49,097 nucleotides of DNA from Ruminococcaceae bacterium UBA5295 (GTDB lineage Bacteria > Bacillota > Clostridia > Oscillospirales > Acutalibacteraceae), in contig DHSD01000025.1 of the NCBI GenBank assembly GCA_002411365.1, positions 1-49,097 of the forward strand, written 5' to 3'. The first letter of the stretch is position 1, and every line of letters begins with the position of its first letter. The notes below the pieces were generated by a model that saw only the letters and a program-made list of their open reading frames with translations, was not told the origin of the DNA and ran no database searches. The position numbers and the translations under genes are program-made. Below, in pieces: positions 13,317 through 23,100 of the stretch.

Positions 13317-15395
13317 TCATGACTTCTTCGTGCGCGAAGTGATAATCTTCTCGGAAATGCTCTTCGGAACTTCTGCATAGTCGGATGGCTCCATCACATA
13401 CTGGCCGCGCCCCTGTGTCTTTGAGCGCAGGTCTGTAGCATAGCCAAACATTTCTGAAAGTGGCACCTTCGCACGGATTTGCTGGGCACCCGGAATAGCG
13501 TCCATGCCTTCAATCATGCCACGGCGCGAGTTGAGGTCGCCCATAACGTCGCCCATATATTCTTCCGGAACCGTAACAGTAACCTTCATAATCGGTTCGA
13601 GGATAACAGGGTCCGCTTTTGCCATAGCGTCTTTGAACGCCATGGAAGCAGCAATTTTAAAAGCAAGTTCAGATGAGTCGACTTCATGAAAAGAACCATC
13701 ATAAAGCGTAACCTTTGTATCAACTACCGGATAGCCCGCCATAATACCTGCCTGCATTGCGCCCTGAACGCCCTGGTCAACAGCAGGAATAAACTCTTTT
13801 GGAATCGCGCCGCCCGTAACGGCATTAACAAACTCATAGCCCTTCTCCGGGTTCGGCTCAATTCTGATTTTAACATGTCCGTACTGGCCGTGGCCGCCGG
13901 ACTGCCTTACATACTTGTTCTCAACATCCGCCATTTTACGGATTGTTTCTTTGTAAGCGACCTGTGGCTTGCCAACATTTGCCTCCACGTGGAACTCACG
14001 CATAAGGCGGTCAACAATAATCTCAAGATGGAGTTCACCCATGCCTGCAATAATTGTCTGGCCTGTGTCTTTGTCAGTGTAAGCCTTGAATGTCGGGTCC
14101 TCTTCCGCAAGCTTTGAAAGGGCAATGCCCATTTTCTCCTGGCCGCTCTTTGTCTTAGGCTCAATGGCAACACGAATAACAGGGTCAGGGTACTCCATGG
14201 ACTCCAAAACAATTTTGCGCTTTGGGTCACAGAGCGTGTCGCCTGTTGTTGTGTTCTTAAGGCCGACTGCAGCGGCAATGTCGCCTGCATACACAGTCTC
14301 AAGATCCTGCCTGTGGTTTGCACACATCTGAAGTATACGGCCCATGCGCTCGTTGTCATCTTTTACGGAGTTATAAACAGTGTCGCCCGCGTTAAGCATA
14401 CCGGAATAAACACGGAAATATGCGAGTTTTCCGACAAACGGATCTGTTGCAATTTTAAATGCAAGGGCCGCAAAAGGCTCATCATCTGAAGCGTGGCAGT
14501 CAACTTCCTCACCCGTATCCGGATCCTTGCCCTTAGTTGCAGGGATATCTGTTGGGGCAGGCATAAATGCCACAATTGCGTCGAGCAGCTTCTGAACGCC
14601 CTTATTTTTGTACGAGGAACCGCATGTTACAGGGACAAATTTATTGGCTATAGTGGCCTTGCGGATCGTGGCAATAATCTCATCTTTCGTGATTTCCTTG
14701 CCGTCAAGGTACTTTTCCATTATATTGTCGTCCTGCTCAGCTACAGCTTCCATGAGTTTAGAATGGTACTGGTCGGAAATTTCCTTCATATCATCAGGAA
14801 TATCCTCGACCTTCATATCCTTGCCCATTTCGTCATAATAGATGTCTGCCTTCATGTCAATAAGGTCGATGATACCCCTAAAAGTATCCTCTTTCCCTAT
14901 TGGCAACTGAATTGGCACAGCATTGCATTTCAAGCGATCTTTCATCATCTGCACGCAGTTGAAGAAATCGGCACCCATTATGTCCATCTTGTTGACGTAT
15001 GCCATGCGCGGTACGCCAAACTGCTCAGCCTGGCGCCATACTGTCTCAGACTGAGGCTCAACGCCGCCCTTTGCGGCAAAAACGGTAACAGAACCATCCA
15101 GCACGCGGAGGGAGCGCTCAACTTCTACTGTAAAGTCAACATGGCCCGGCGTGTCAATAATGTTGATGCGGTGGCCTTTCCAGAAGCATGTAGTCGCGGC
15201 AGAAGTAATAGTGATGCCGCGCTCTTTCTCTTCCGACATCCAGTCCATTGTAGCGGCGCCGTCATGAACTTCACCCATTTTGTGGTTGATGCCTGTGTAA
15301 TACAGGATACGTTCAGTTGTTGTTGTTTTGCCCGCGTCGATATGCGCCGTTATACCGATATTACGGACTAAATTCAGTGGTACTTGCCTTGGCAT
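13317..15395 (-). CDS. fusA: Elongation factor G
   Basis: 692 residues, canonical length. Catalyses translocation and, with RRF, ribosome recycling. G motifs AHIDAGKTTTTERI, the RGITITSAATT switch, DTPGHVDF and NKMD are present. The C-terminal domain IV carries SGGHGQYGHV. The SD GTAGGAGG precedes ATG 15395. It follows rpsG by 34 bp. The protein looks like the standard translocation EF-G rather than a tetracycline-protection paralogue. Confidence 0.99.
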   Translation of the reverse strand: MPRQVPLNLVRNIGITAHIDAGKTTTTERILYYTGINHKMGEVHDGAATMDWMSEEKERGITITSAATTCFWKGHRINIIDTPGHVDFTVEVERSLRVLDGSVTVFAAKGGVEPQSETVWRQAEQFGVPRMAYVNKMDIMGADFFNCVQMMKDRLKCNAVPIQLPIGKEDTFRGIIDLIDMKADIYYDEMGKDMKVEDIPDDMKEISDQYHSKLMEAVAEQDDNIMEKYLDGKEITKDEIIATIRKATIANKFVPVTCGSSYKNKGVQKLLDAIVAFMPAPTDIPATKGKDPDTGEEVDCHASDDEPFAALAFKIATDPFVGKLAYFRVYSGMLNAGDTVYNSVKDDNERMGRILQMCANHRQDLETVYAGDIAAAVGLKNTTTGDTLCDPKRKIVLESMEYPDPVIRVAIEPKTKSGQEKMGIALSKLAEEDPTFKAYTDKDTGQTIIAGMGELHLEIIVDRLMREFHVEANVGKPQVAYKETIRKMADVENKYVRQSGGHGQYGHVKIRIEPNPEKGYEFVNAVTGGAIPKEFIPAVDQGVQGAMQAGIMAGYPVVDTKVTLYDGSFHEVDSSELAFKIAASMAFKDAMAKADPVILEPIMKVTVTVPEEYMGDVMGDLNSRRGMIEGMDAIPGAQQIRAKVPLSEMFGYATDLRSKTQGRGQYVMEPSDYAEVPKSISEKIITSRTKKS

Positions 15396-15429
15396 AATTC
15401 CCTCCTACAATCTGAAAAATACGGAACGC

Positions 15430-15900
15430 TCACCAGCGGTAGTGTGCGAACGCACGGTTCGCTTCTGCCATCTTATGCGTTTCGTCACGCTTTTTGGCGG
15501 CACCGCCCGTACCATTAACAGCATCGAGAATTTCGCCGGCAAGTTTCTCTTTCATCGTCTTTTCCGATCTCTGACGGGAATAAGTCGTCATCCAGCGCAG
15601 ACCAAGCGTCTGCCTTCTTTCCGGACGTACTTCCATTGGGACCTGATAAGTTGCACCGCCTACACGGCGTGCCTTTACTTCAAGCGACGGCATGACATTT
15701 TCCATTGCCTGCTCAAAGACTTCCAGCGGTTCTTTGCCCGTCTTTTCCTTTACAATGTCAAACGCACCGTAAACAATTTTCTGAGCAACACCCTTTTTGC
15801 CATCGTACATAACATTATTAACCAGGCGTGTCACTAATTTGGAATGATAAAGTGGATCCGGCAAAACATCGCGTTTTGCAATTGAACCTCTTCTTGGCAC
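15430..15900 (-). CDS. rpsG: Small ribosomal subunit protein uS7
   Basis: 156 residues from GTG 15900, preceded by an AAGGAGGG SD. The usual start PRRGSIAKRDVLPDPLYHSKLVTRLVNNVM follows directly, so the in-frame upstream codons to 15951 are not coding. It binds the 3' domain of 16S rRNA and nucleates head assembly. In other bacteria S7 represses its own operon. Located between rpsL and fusA. Confidence 0.98.
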   Translation of the reverse strand: MPRRGSIAKRDVLPDPLYHSKLVTRLVNNVMYDGKKGVAQKIVYGAFDIVKEKTGKEPLEVFEQAMENVMPSLEVKARRVGGATYQVPMEVRPERRQTLGLRWMTTYSRQRSEKTMKEKLAGEILDAVNGTGGAAKKRDETHKMAEANRAFAHYRW

Positions 15901-16063
15901 TTTACTTCCCTCCTTCACATAAATGATATCATCGGTACTCGAAAGCGACAAACTCCCGTGGCCAATACAGAGGCGTCAATATATATATCAAACGCCGCTG
16001 CATCCTGTTTTTCAACATGCACAAATATGCAGCCGTTAGGTTTCTGTCATAAACTGCCGCAAA

Positions 16064-16498
16064 TCACTTTGCAGCCTTTGCAGCACCTGCCTTTGGCTTC
16101 TTCGCGCCATACTTTGAGCGGCCCTGCATACGCTGGGCAACACCCTGCGTATCAAGCGTACCGCGGATAATATGGTAACGCACACCAGGCAGATCCTTAA
16201 CACGGCCGCCGCGGATCATCACGACGCTGTGCTCCTGAAGGTTGTGGCCGACTCCCGGTATATATGCACTGACTTCACTACCGTTTGAAAGCCTGACTCT
16301 TGCAATTTTTCTAAGTGCTGAATTAGGCTTTTTAGGTGTTGCAGTCTTTACAACAGTGCACACACCGCGCTTCTGCGGAGAATTCTGGTCGATTGGAATA
16401 CGCTTTTTTGCATTCCAGCCTTTCAGAAGTGCAGGGGCTTTTGCTTTTTTTACGGCTACTTCTCTTCCCTTGTTTACCAACTGGTTAAATGTAGGCAA
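16064..16498 (-). CDS. rpsL: Small ribosomal subunit protein uS12
   Basis: 144 residues. It lines the decoding centre. The segment TPKKPNSALRKIARV carries the Lys that is mutated in streptomycin resistance, here in its sensitive form; the second site GHNLQEHSVVMIRGGRVKDLPGVRYH is also unmutated. The C-terminus has an Ala/Lys-rich extension (KKPKAGAAKAAK). SD GGAGG precedes ATG 16498. First gene of rpsL-rpsG-fusA, with a promoter overlapping the end of rpoC. Confidence 0.98.
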   Translation of the reverse strand: MPTFNQLVNKGREVAVKKAKAPALLKGWNAKKRIPIDQNSPQKRGVCTVVKTATPKKPNSALRKIARVRLSNGSEVSAYIPGVGHNLQEHSVVMIRGGRVKDLPGVRYHIIRGTLDTQGVAQRMQGRSKYGAKKPKAGAAKAAK

Positions 16499-16612
16499 TC
16501 TGACACCTCCTCACATAAAACTATTTATGTTAAGCAGCCTTACGGCCGCAAAACAGCATGTAAGAAGCCTGTTCCTCTATTTTAGCAGAAAAACAGACTA
16601 TCACAGTTAATT

Positions 16613-16642
16613 AGTATATCATTCATTAACGTTATTTGTCAA
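16613..16642 (-). promoter_or_regulatory. SigA-type promoter of rpsL-rpsG-fusA, inside the 3' end of rpoC
   Basis: Minus strand: TTGACA (16642-16637), 18 bp, TATACT (16618-16613). The -35 lies in the last codons of rpoC and the -10 ends at its stop. The ~115-nt leader to rpsL contains a small hairpin (GCGGCC-GTAA-GGCTGC) but no terminator. Confidence 0.75.
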
Positions 16643-19600
16643 GTTTTCATTGTTTGTTACAACTTCTGTATTCTGGTAGCACTTCATGCCTGTGCCTGCC
16701 GGAATCAGCTTGCCTATGATTACATTTTCTTTAAGGCCAAGCAGCGGGTCAACCTTACCTTTAATTGCAGCGTCTGTAAGCACACGCGTTGTTTCCTGGA
16801 ACGACGCCGCAGAAAGGAACGAATCAGTAGCAAGTGAAGCTTTCGTTATGCCGAGCAGCACAGGTGTGTATGTTGCTTCTTTAAGGTCTGTTTCACCTGC
16901 GGCAATGCGGTCGCGTATTGCCTGGTTCTCTTCTTCAAGGTTTGCCTTTTCAACAAGGGCGTTCGGCAGAAGCGTAGTATCGCCCGGCTCTTCAACTCGT
17001 ACTTTCTTCAGCATCTGGCGGATTATGACCTCAATGTGCTTATCGTTTATGTCAACGCCCTGCATCCTGTAAACCTTCTGGACTTCTTCAATCAGGTAAT
17101 TCTGAACAGCATGTATGCCTTTAATAGCAAGCACATCATGCGGGTTTACAGAACCCTCAGTCAGGCGGTCGCCAGCCTCAACATTATCGCCTTCGTTCAC
17201 TATAATGTGTGAGCCAAACGGTATAAGGTAAGATTTGCTTTCGCCCGTTTTGGAATTAGTTATGACAACATGGCGGCTCTTCTTTACATCTTCAAATGAA
17301 ATCTTTCCGGCAATTTCTGTTATAATTGCCAAATGCTTAGGTTTGCGGCCTTCGAATAGCTCTTCTACACGCGGTAGGCCCTGTGTGATATCCTCACCGC
17401 TTGCAACACCGCCGGCATGGAACGTGCGCATTGTAAGCTGTGTGCCAGGCTCACCTATTGACTGCGCCGCGATTATGCCGACCGCTTCACCGACTTTTAT
17501 CGGCGCACGCGTTGCGAGGTTTGCACCATAGCACTTCCTGCAGATGCCGTGCTTGCAGTGGCATGTCAGGATAGAGCGTATCTTTATGCGGTGCACACCG
17601 TGCGCTTCAATCAGGCTGGCGTCTTCGTCAGTCATCATTTTGTCTTTTGAAACAAGCACTTTGCCCGTTTTTTCATCAACGAAGTCATTTACAAGATATC
17701 TTCCGAGCAGGCGCTCATGCATAGTCTCAATGATTTCTTTATCCTCTTTGATGTCGAAAACTTCAAGGCCGTCTTCAGTTCCGCAGTCATCTTCCCGTAT
17801 AATGACATCCTGAGAAACATCTACGAGGCGGCGTGTGAGGTAGCCTGAGTCTGCAGTTCTCAGTGCTGTATCGGCAAGGCCTTTTCTTGCACCGCGCGAA
17901 GAGATAAAGTATTCCAAAATATTAAGGGCCTCACGGTAGTTAGCCCTTATTGGTATTTCAATAGTCTTGCCTGATGTATTTGCAATCAGGCCGCGCATTC
18001 CTGCAAGCTGGCGTATCTGGCTCATAGAACCACGTGCGCCTGAATCCGCCATCATGAATATCGGGTTGTAGCGGTCGAGGTTCTTCTGCAAGGCATCAGA
18101 AACATCTTCCGTAGCTTTCGTCCACGTTTTCAGCACTGCATTGTAGCGCTCTGTGTTTGAAAGCAGGCCCATCTTGTACTGCTGTAAAACTGTGTCGACC
18201 TTTTGGTCAGCCGCGGCGATGATTCCGGCTTTCTGCGGCGGAATAGTCGCGTCGCTGACTGAAACAGTTATGCCACTCACTGTGGAATATTTGTACCCCT
18301 GAGCTTTTATTTCATCAAGTACCTGTGAAGTCTTAGGCACTCCGTGGACACGTATGCAGCGGTCGATTATCTGGCCAAGCTGCTTTTTGCCTACAAGGAA
18401 TTCTATCTCAAGTCTGAACTTGTTTTCTGGTTTTGAGCGGTCCACAAAGCCGAGGTCCTGCGGAATTGGGCGGTTAAAAATCATTTTGCCGACAGTCGTG
18501 TCAATGACTGCGCTTTCTTCCTTGCCATTGAATTCCAGCGTGCGGCGCACTTTAATTTGCGCATGCAAACCGATAACATGGTTGTCGTAAGCCATGATAG
18601 CTTCGTCAAAGTTGCGGAAGACTTTGCCTTCGCCCTTTTCACCGTCTTTGTCGAGAGTGAGGTAATAAGAACCCAGCACCATATCCTGTGTTGGGACGGT
18701 CACCGGTTTGCCGTCTGAAGGCTTAAGGAGATTTCCGGCAGCCAGCATAAGGAAGCGTGATTCCGCCTGTGCCTCCGCAGAAAGCGGAACATGGACAGCC
18801 ATCTGGTCGCCATCAAAGTCAGCATTGTATGCTGTGCACGCAAGCGGGTGAAGCTTCATTGCACGGCCCTCAACGAGCACAGGCTCGAAAGCCTGAATGC
18901 CGAGGCGGTGCAGAGTAGGCGCGCGGTTAAGGAGCACCGGATGGTTCTTGATTACGACTTCAAGCGCGTCCCACACCTCAGGTTTTGCACGCTCTACAGC
19001 CTTGCGTGCAGCTTTGATGTTCCCAGAAGCACCTGTTTCGACAAGGCGTTTCATCACAAACGGCTTGAAAAGCTCAAGCGCCATTTCTTTTGGCAGGCCG
19101 CACTGGTACATTTTAAGGTCCGGCCCTACAACAATAACCGAACGTCCCGAATAGTCAACACGCTTGCCAAGAAGGTTCTGGCGAAAACGCCCTTGCTTGC
19201 CTTTCAGCATATCTGAAAGCGACTTAAGCGGGCGGTTGTTAGGCCCCGTCACAGGGCGACCGCGGCGGCCGTTGTCTATAAGTGCATCCACTGCTTCCTG
19301 AAGCATGCGCTTCTCGTTGCGTACAATTATATCAGGCGCACCGAGCTCAAGCAGCCTTTTAAGCCTGTTGTTACGGTTTATCACACGCCTGTAAAGGTCA
19401 TTGAGGTCAGACGTTGCAAAACGCCCACCGTCAAGCTGCACCATTGGGCGCAGGTCCGGCGGTATCACAGGTATGCAGTCAAGGATCATCCATTCCGGGC
19501 GGTTCCCCGAAAGGCGAAACGACTCTACGACTTCAAGCCGCTTCAGTATTCTCACGCGTTTCTGGCCTGTTGCTGTAGCAAGTTCCGTTTTCAGCTGCTG

Positions 19601-20164
19601 CGAAAGCTCGTCAAGGTCTATCTCGGCAAGAAGCTTTTTGATTGCCTCGGCACCCATGCCGGCTTCGAAGTCGTCCTCATACTTTTCGCGCATGTCGCGG
19701 TATTCTTTTTCCGTAAGGAGCTGTTTCTTCTGCAGCTCCTTCACATTGCCCGGGTCTGTAACTATATACAGTGCAAAGTAAAGCACCTTTTCAAGCATGC
19801 GCGGCGATATGTCAAGCATGAGACCCATGCGGGAAGGGATGCCTTTAAAATACCAGATGTGAGAAACAGGCGCGGCAAGCTCAATATGCCCCATGCGTTC
19901 ACGGCGGACTTTTGCCCGTGTGACTTCAACGCCGCAGCGCTCACATATTTTGCCTTTGTAGCGTATCCTCTTGTATTTGCCGCAATGGCATTCCCAGTCT
20001 TTTGTAGGCCCAAAAATGCGTTCACAGAAAAGTCCATCACGCTCCGGTTTCAAGGTGCGGTAATTGATCGTTTCCGGCTTCTTAACTTCGCCGTAAGACC
20101 ATTCGCGGATTTTTTCAGGTGAAGCAAGTCCAATTTTGATGGATTCAAACGTATTAAATTCCAT
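16619..20164 (-). CDS. rpoC: DNA-directed RNA polymerase subunit beta'
   Basis: 1181 residues from ATG 20164 (MEFNTFESIKIGLASPEKIREWS). The catalytic motif NADFDGD binds the active-site Mg. The N-terminal zinc site is CHCGKY...CERCG, and the second zinc site is the C-GTED...CHCKHGICRKCYG group. The bridge helix and trigger-loop region (VGIIAAQSIGEPGTQLTMRTFHAGGVASGEDITQGLPRVEELFEGRKP) is intact. It begins 17 bp after rpoB, in one operon with it. Length and domain order match Firmicute RpoC. Confidence 0.98.
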   Translation of the reverse strand: MEFNTFESIKIGLASPEKIREWSYGEVKKPETINYRTLKPERDGLFCERIFGPTKDWECHCGKYKRIRYKGKICERCGVEVTRAKVRRERMGHIELAAPVSHIWYFKGIPSRMGLMLDISPRMLEKVLYFALYIVTDPGNVKELQKKQLLTEKEYRDMREKYEDDFEAGMGAEAIKKLLAEIDLDELSQQLKTELATATGQKRVRILKRLEVVESFRLSGNRPEWMILDCIPVIPPDLRPMVQLDGGRFATSDLNDLYRRVINRNNRLKRLLELGAPDIIVRNEKRMLQEAVDALIDNGRRGRPVTGPNNRPLKSLSDMLKGKQGRFRQNLLGKRVDYSGRSVIVVGPDLKMYQCGLPKEMALELFKPFVMKRLVETGASGNIKAARKAVERAKPEVWDALEVVIKNHPVLLNRAPTLHRLGIQAFEPVLVEGRAMKLHPLACTAYNADFDGDQMAVHVPLSAEAQAESRFLMLAAGNLLKPSDGKPVTVPTQDMVLGSYYLTLDKDGEKGEGKVFRNFDEAIMAYDNHVIGLHAQIKVRRTLEFNGKEESAVIDTTVGKMIFNRPIPQDLGFVDRSKPENKFRLEIEFLVGKKQLGQIIDRCIRVHGVPKTSQVLDEIKAQGYKYSTVSGITVSVSDATIPPQKAGIIAAADQKVDTVLQQYKMGLLSNTERYNAVLKTWTKATEDVSDALQKNLDRYNPIFMMADSGARGSMSQIRQLAGMRGLIANTSGKTIEIPIRANYREALNILEYFISSRGARKGLADTALRTADSGYLTRRLVDVSQDVIIREDDCGTEDGLEVFDIKEDKEIIETMHERLLGRYLVNDFVDEKTGKVLVSKDKMMTDEDASLIEAHGVHRIKIRSILTCHCKHGICRKCYGANLATRAPIKVGEAVGIIAAQSIGEPGTQLTMRTFHAGGVASGEDITQGLPRVEELFEGRKPKHLAIITEIAGKISFEDVKKSRHVVITNSKTGESKSYLIPFGSHIIVNEGDNVEAGDRLTEGSVNPHDVLAIKGIHAVQNYLIEEVQKVYRMQGVDINDKHIEVIIRQMLKKVRVEEPGDTTLLPNALVEKANLEEENQAIRDRIAAGETDLKEATYTPVLLGITKASLATDSFLSAASFQETTRVLTDAAIKGKVDPLLGLKENVIIGKLIPAGTGMKCYQNTEVVTNNENLTNNVNE

Positions 20165-20181
20165 GCCCTGGCCCCTTCCTG

Positions 20182-23100
20182 TCAATTCTTATCACTATCG
20201 TCATCAGAAGCATCGCCCGGCGCATCTTCTTTTTCAAATAAATCACCGTCGGCGTCTTCCTTTTCACCATTTCCATCATTGTCTGTATAGCCGCCTGACG
20301 TGTCAAACAGCGCATTGCCGTCATCTGTTGTGGCATCTACAGAATAGTCGTCAACAGTGCCGGGTGTCTCATGCGCAGGCTCCTCATAGTTATCCTGCTG
20401 CGGATTGAACCCCACGTCATCATCAAGGTCTTCGCGCAGGTCTATCTCTTCGTTGTTTGCATCGAGTACTTTCACATCAAGGGCAAGCGACTGCAGTTCC
20501 TTTATAAGGACTTTGAATGATTCGGGGATTCCAGGCTTCGGGATATTTTGGCCCTTTACAATCGCCTCGTAAGTTTTCACACGGCCCACAACATCGTCGG
20601 ACTTGACCGTAAGGATTTCCTGCAGCGTATAAGCCGCACCATAAGCTTCCAGAGCCCAGACTTCCATTTCTCCGAAACGCTGGCCGCCAAACTGGGCTTT
20701 GCCGCCGAGCGGCTGCTGAGTAACAAGTGAATACGGGCCTGTCGAGCGGGCGTGTATCTTATCGTCTACAAGGTGATGCAGTTTGAGGTAATACATGTAG
20801 CCCACAGTTACGGGGTGGTCAAAATACTCGCCTGTGCGGCCGTCTTTAAGCAATATTTTGCCGTCAGGCCTCATGTTTACCTTTTTAAGGCATTCTACAA
20901 TATCGCTTTCATGCGCTCCGTCGAAAACAGGCGTCATGATTTTCCACCCAAGGAGCTTTGCAGCAAGGCCGAGGTGGACTTCCAGCACCTGTCCGATATT
21001 CATACGCGACGGTACACCCAGAGGGTTAAGCACAATGTCGAGCGGAGTGCCATCCGGTAAAAACGGCATATCCTCAACAGGAAGTATGCGTGATACAACA
21101 CCTTTGTTGCCGTGCCGGCCGGCCATCTTGTCGCCTACCGAAATTTTCCTCTTCTGCGCAATGTAGCAGCGAACTACCTTATTTACACCGGGGCTCAGCT
21201 CATCATGGCTGTTTTCACGCGTGAAGACCTTTACGTCAACAACTATCCCATACTCGCCGTGCGGCACACGAAGAGACGTGTCGCGGACTTCACGGGCTTT
21301 TTCGCCGAATATTGCGCGCAGCAGCCGCTCTTCGGCCGTAAGCTCCGTTTCGCCTTTAGGCGTTACCTTGCCAACAAGTATATCGCCCGCACGCACCTCT
21401 GCGCCTACGCGGATAATACCGCTGTCGTCGAGGTCGCGGAGAAGGTCTTCGTTTACGTTTGGAATGTCGCGTGTGATTTCCTCTGGGCCGAGCTTTGTGT
21501 CACGCGCCTCGGTTTCATACTCTTCAATATGGATCGAGGTAAATACATCGTCGCGCACAACCCTTTCGCTTATAAGCACAGCGTCTTCGTAGTTGTAGCC
21601 TTCCCACGTCATAAAACCTATGAGCACATTTTTGCCGAGGCTTATCTCCCCGTCTTTTGTGCCCGGGCCGTCGGCAATCACGTCGCCTACGTTTACGCGG
21701 TCATTGACTGATACGATAGGTACCTGATTGAAACAAGTGCCCTGGTTCGAACGCATAAATTTAGTGATGTGGTAACTGTCCATTTTACCGTCATCTGTCG
21801 CTACCTTAACTTCATTTGCGCTCACGCTGCGCACAACGCCCTGGTGCTTTGCAAGCACACAAACACCGGAGTCAACGCCTGCCTTGTACTCTATGCCTGT
21901 TCCAACTATCGGGGACTCAGTCTTAAGGAGCGGCACTGCCTGCCTCTGCATGTTGGAGCCCATCAACGCACGGTTTGCATCATCGTTTTCAAGGAAAGGA
22001 ATCATCGCCGTTGCAACGGAAACAACCATCCGCGGCGAAACATCCATGAAATCAGCTTTTTCGCGCTCAACCTCGACGAATTCGTCGCGGTATCGCCCAC
22101 TGACTTTTTTGTTCTTGAAATGGCCCTCTTCATCAAGGGGCTCGTTTGCCTGAGCAATAATGTAGTTATCTTCCACATCGGCCGTCATATAAACGACATC
22201 TTTCGTGACGACGCCCGTATTTTTGTCAACACGGCGGTACGGCGCTTCGATAAAACCATATTCATTTACGCGTGCAAACGTAGCAAGGTAAGAAATAAGG
22301 CCAATGTTTGGACCTTCAGGCGTTTCAATAGGGCACATGCGCCCGTAATGTGTGTAATGCACATCACGCACTTCAAATCCGGCACGGTCCCTTGAAAGGC
22401 CCCCAGGGCCAAGGGCTGAAAGGCGGCGCTTATGTGTCAGCTCTGCAAGCGGGTTAGTCTGGTCCATAAACTGTGAAAGCGGCGACGAACCAAAAAACTC
22501 GCGGATAGCCGCCACAACAGGGCGTATATTAATAAGTGAATGCGGTGTCAGGACTTCCATATCCTGTGCCTGCAGCGTCATGCGCTCGCGGATAACACGC
22601 TCAAGGCGTGAAAAGCCGATGCGGAACTGGTTCTGCAGCAGCTCGCCTACAGAGCGGATACGGCGATTCCCAAGATGGTCGATATCGTCAACATTGCCAA
22701 CGCCTTCCGCAAGGCAGTTAAGGTAGTTTACCGATGCGAATATATCGTCTATCGTTATATGCTTTGGGATAAGGTCGTCACAGCGCTCCCTGAACTGTTC
22801 CTTTATCTCATCATCGCTATGGCATGAGTCAAGTATCTCGCGCAGTACTTTGAAACAGACACGCTCATTTATGCCGCATTCGGCTTTGGCGTCGAAGTCC
22901 ACGTATTTCGAAATGTCCACCATGCCGTTTGAAATGACTTTGATTTCTTTGTCACCAACCTTGATGTAAGCCTGCATCACGCCGGCATTGTCAATCTGCG
23001 CGGCAAGTTCGCGGGAAACCACCGAGCCTGCCTCAGCCATCACTTCGCCAGTGTCCGGGTTAGCAATCGGGCGTGTAAGCTCCTGCCCTGTAAGGCGCTC

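Noticed and set aside
14493..15371. 292-codon plus-strand frame over fusA
   Set aside because: Antisense to a full-length EF-G with intact motifs; no SD and no recognisable family.
13317..15395. Tetracycline-resistance ribosome protection protein
   Set aside because: Sequence and position in rpsL-rpsG-fusA-tuf identify the housekeeping EF-G.
21112..22395. Two ~200-codon plus-strand frames over rpoB
   Set aside because: Mirror frames of the conserved rpoB sequence.
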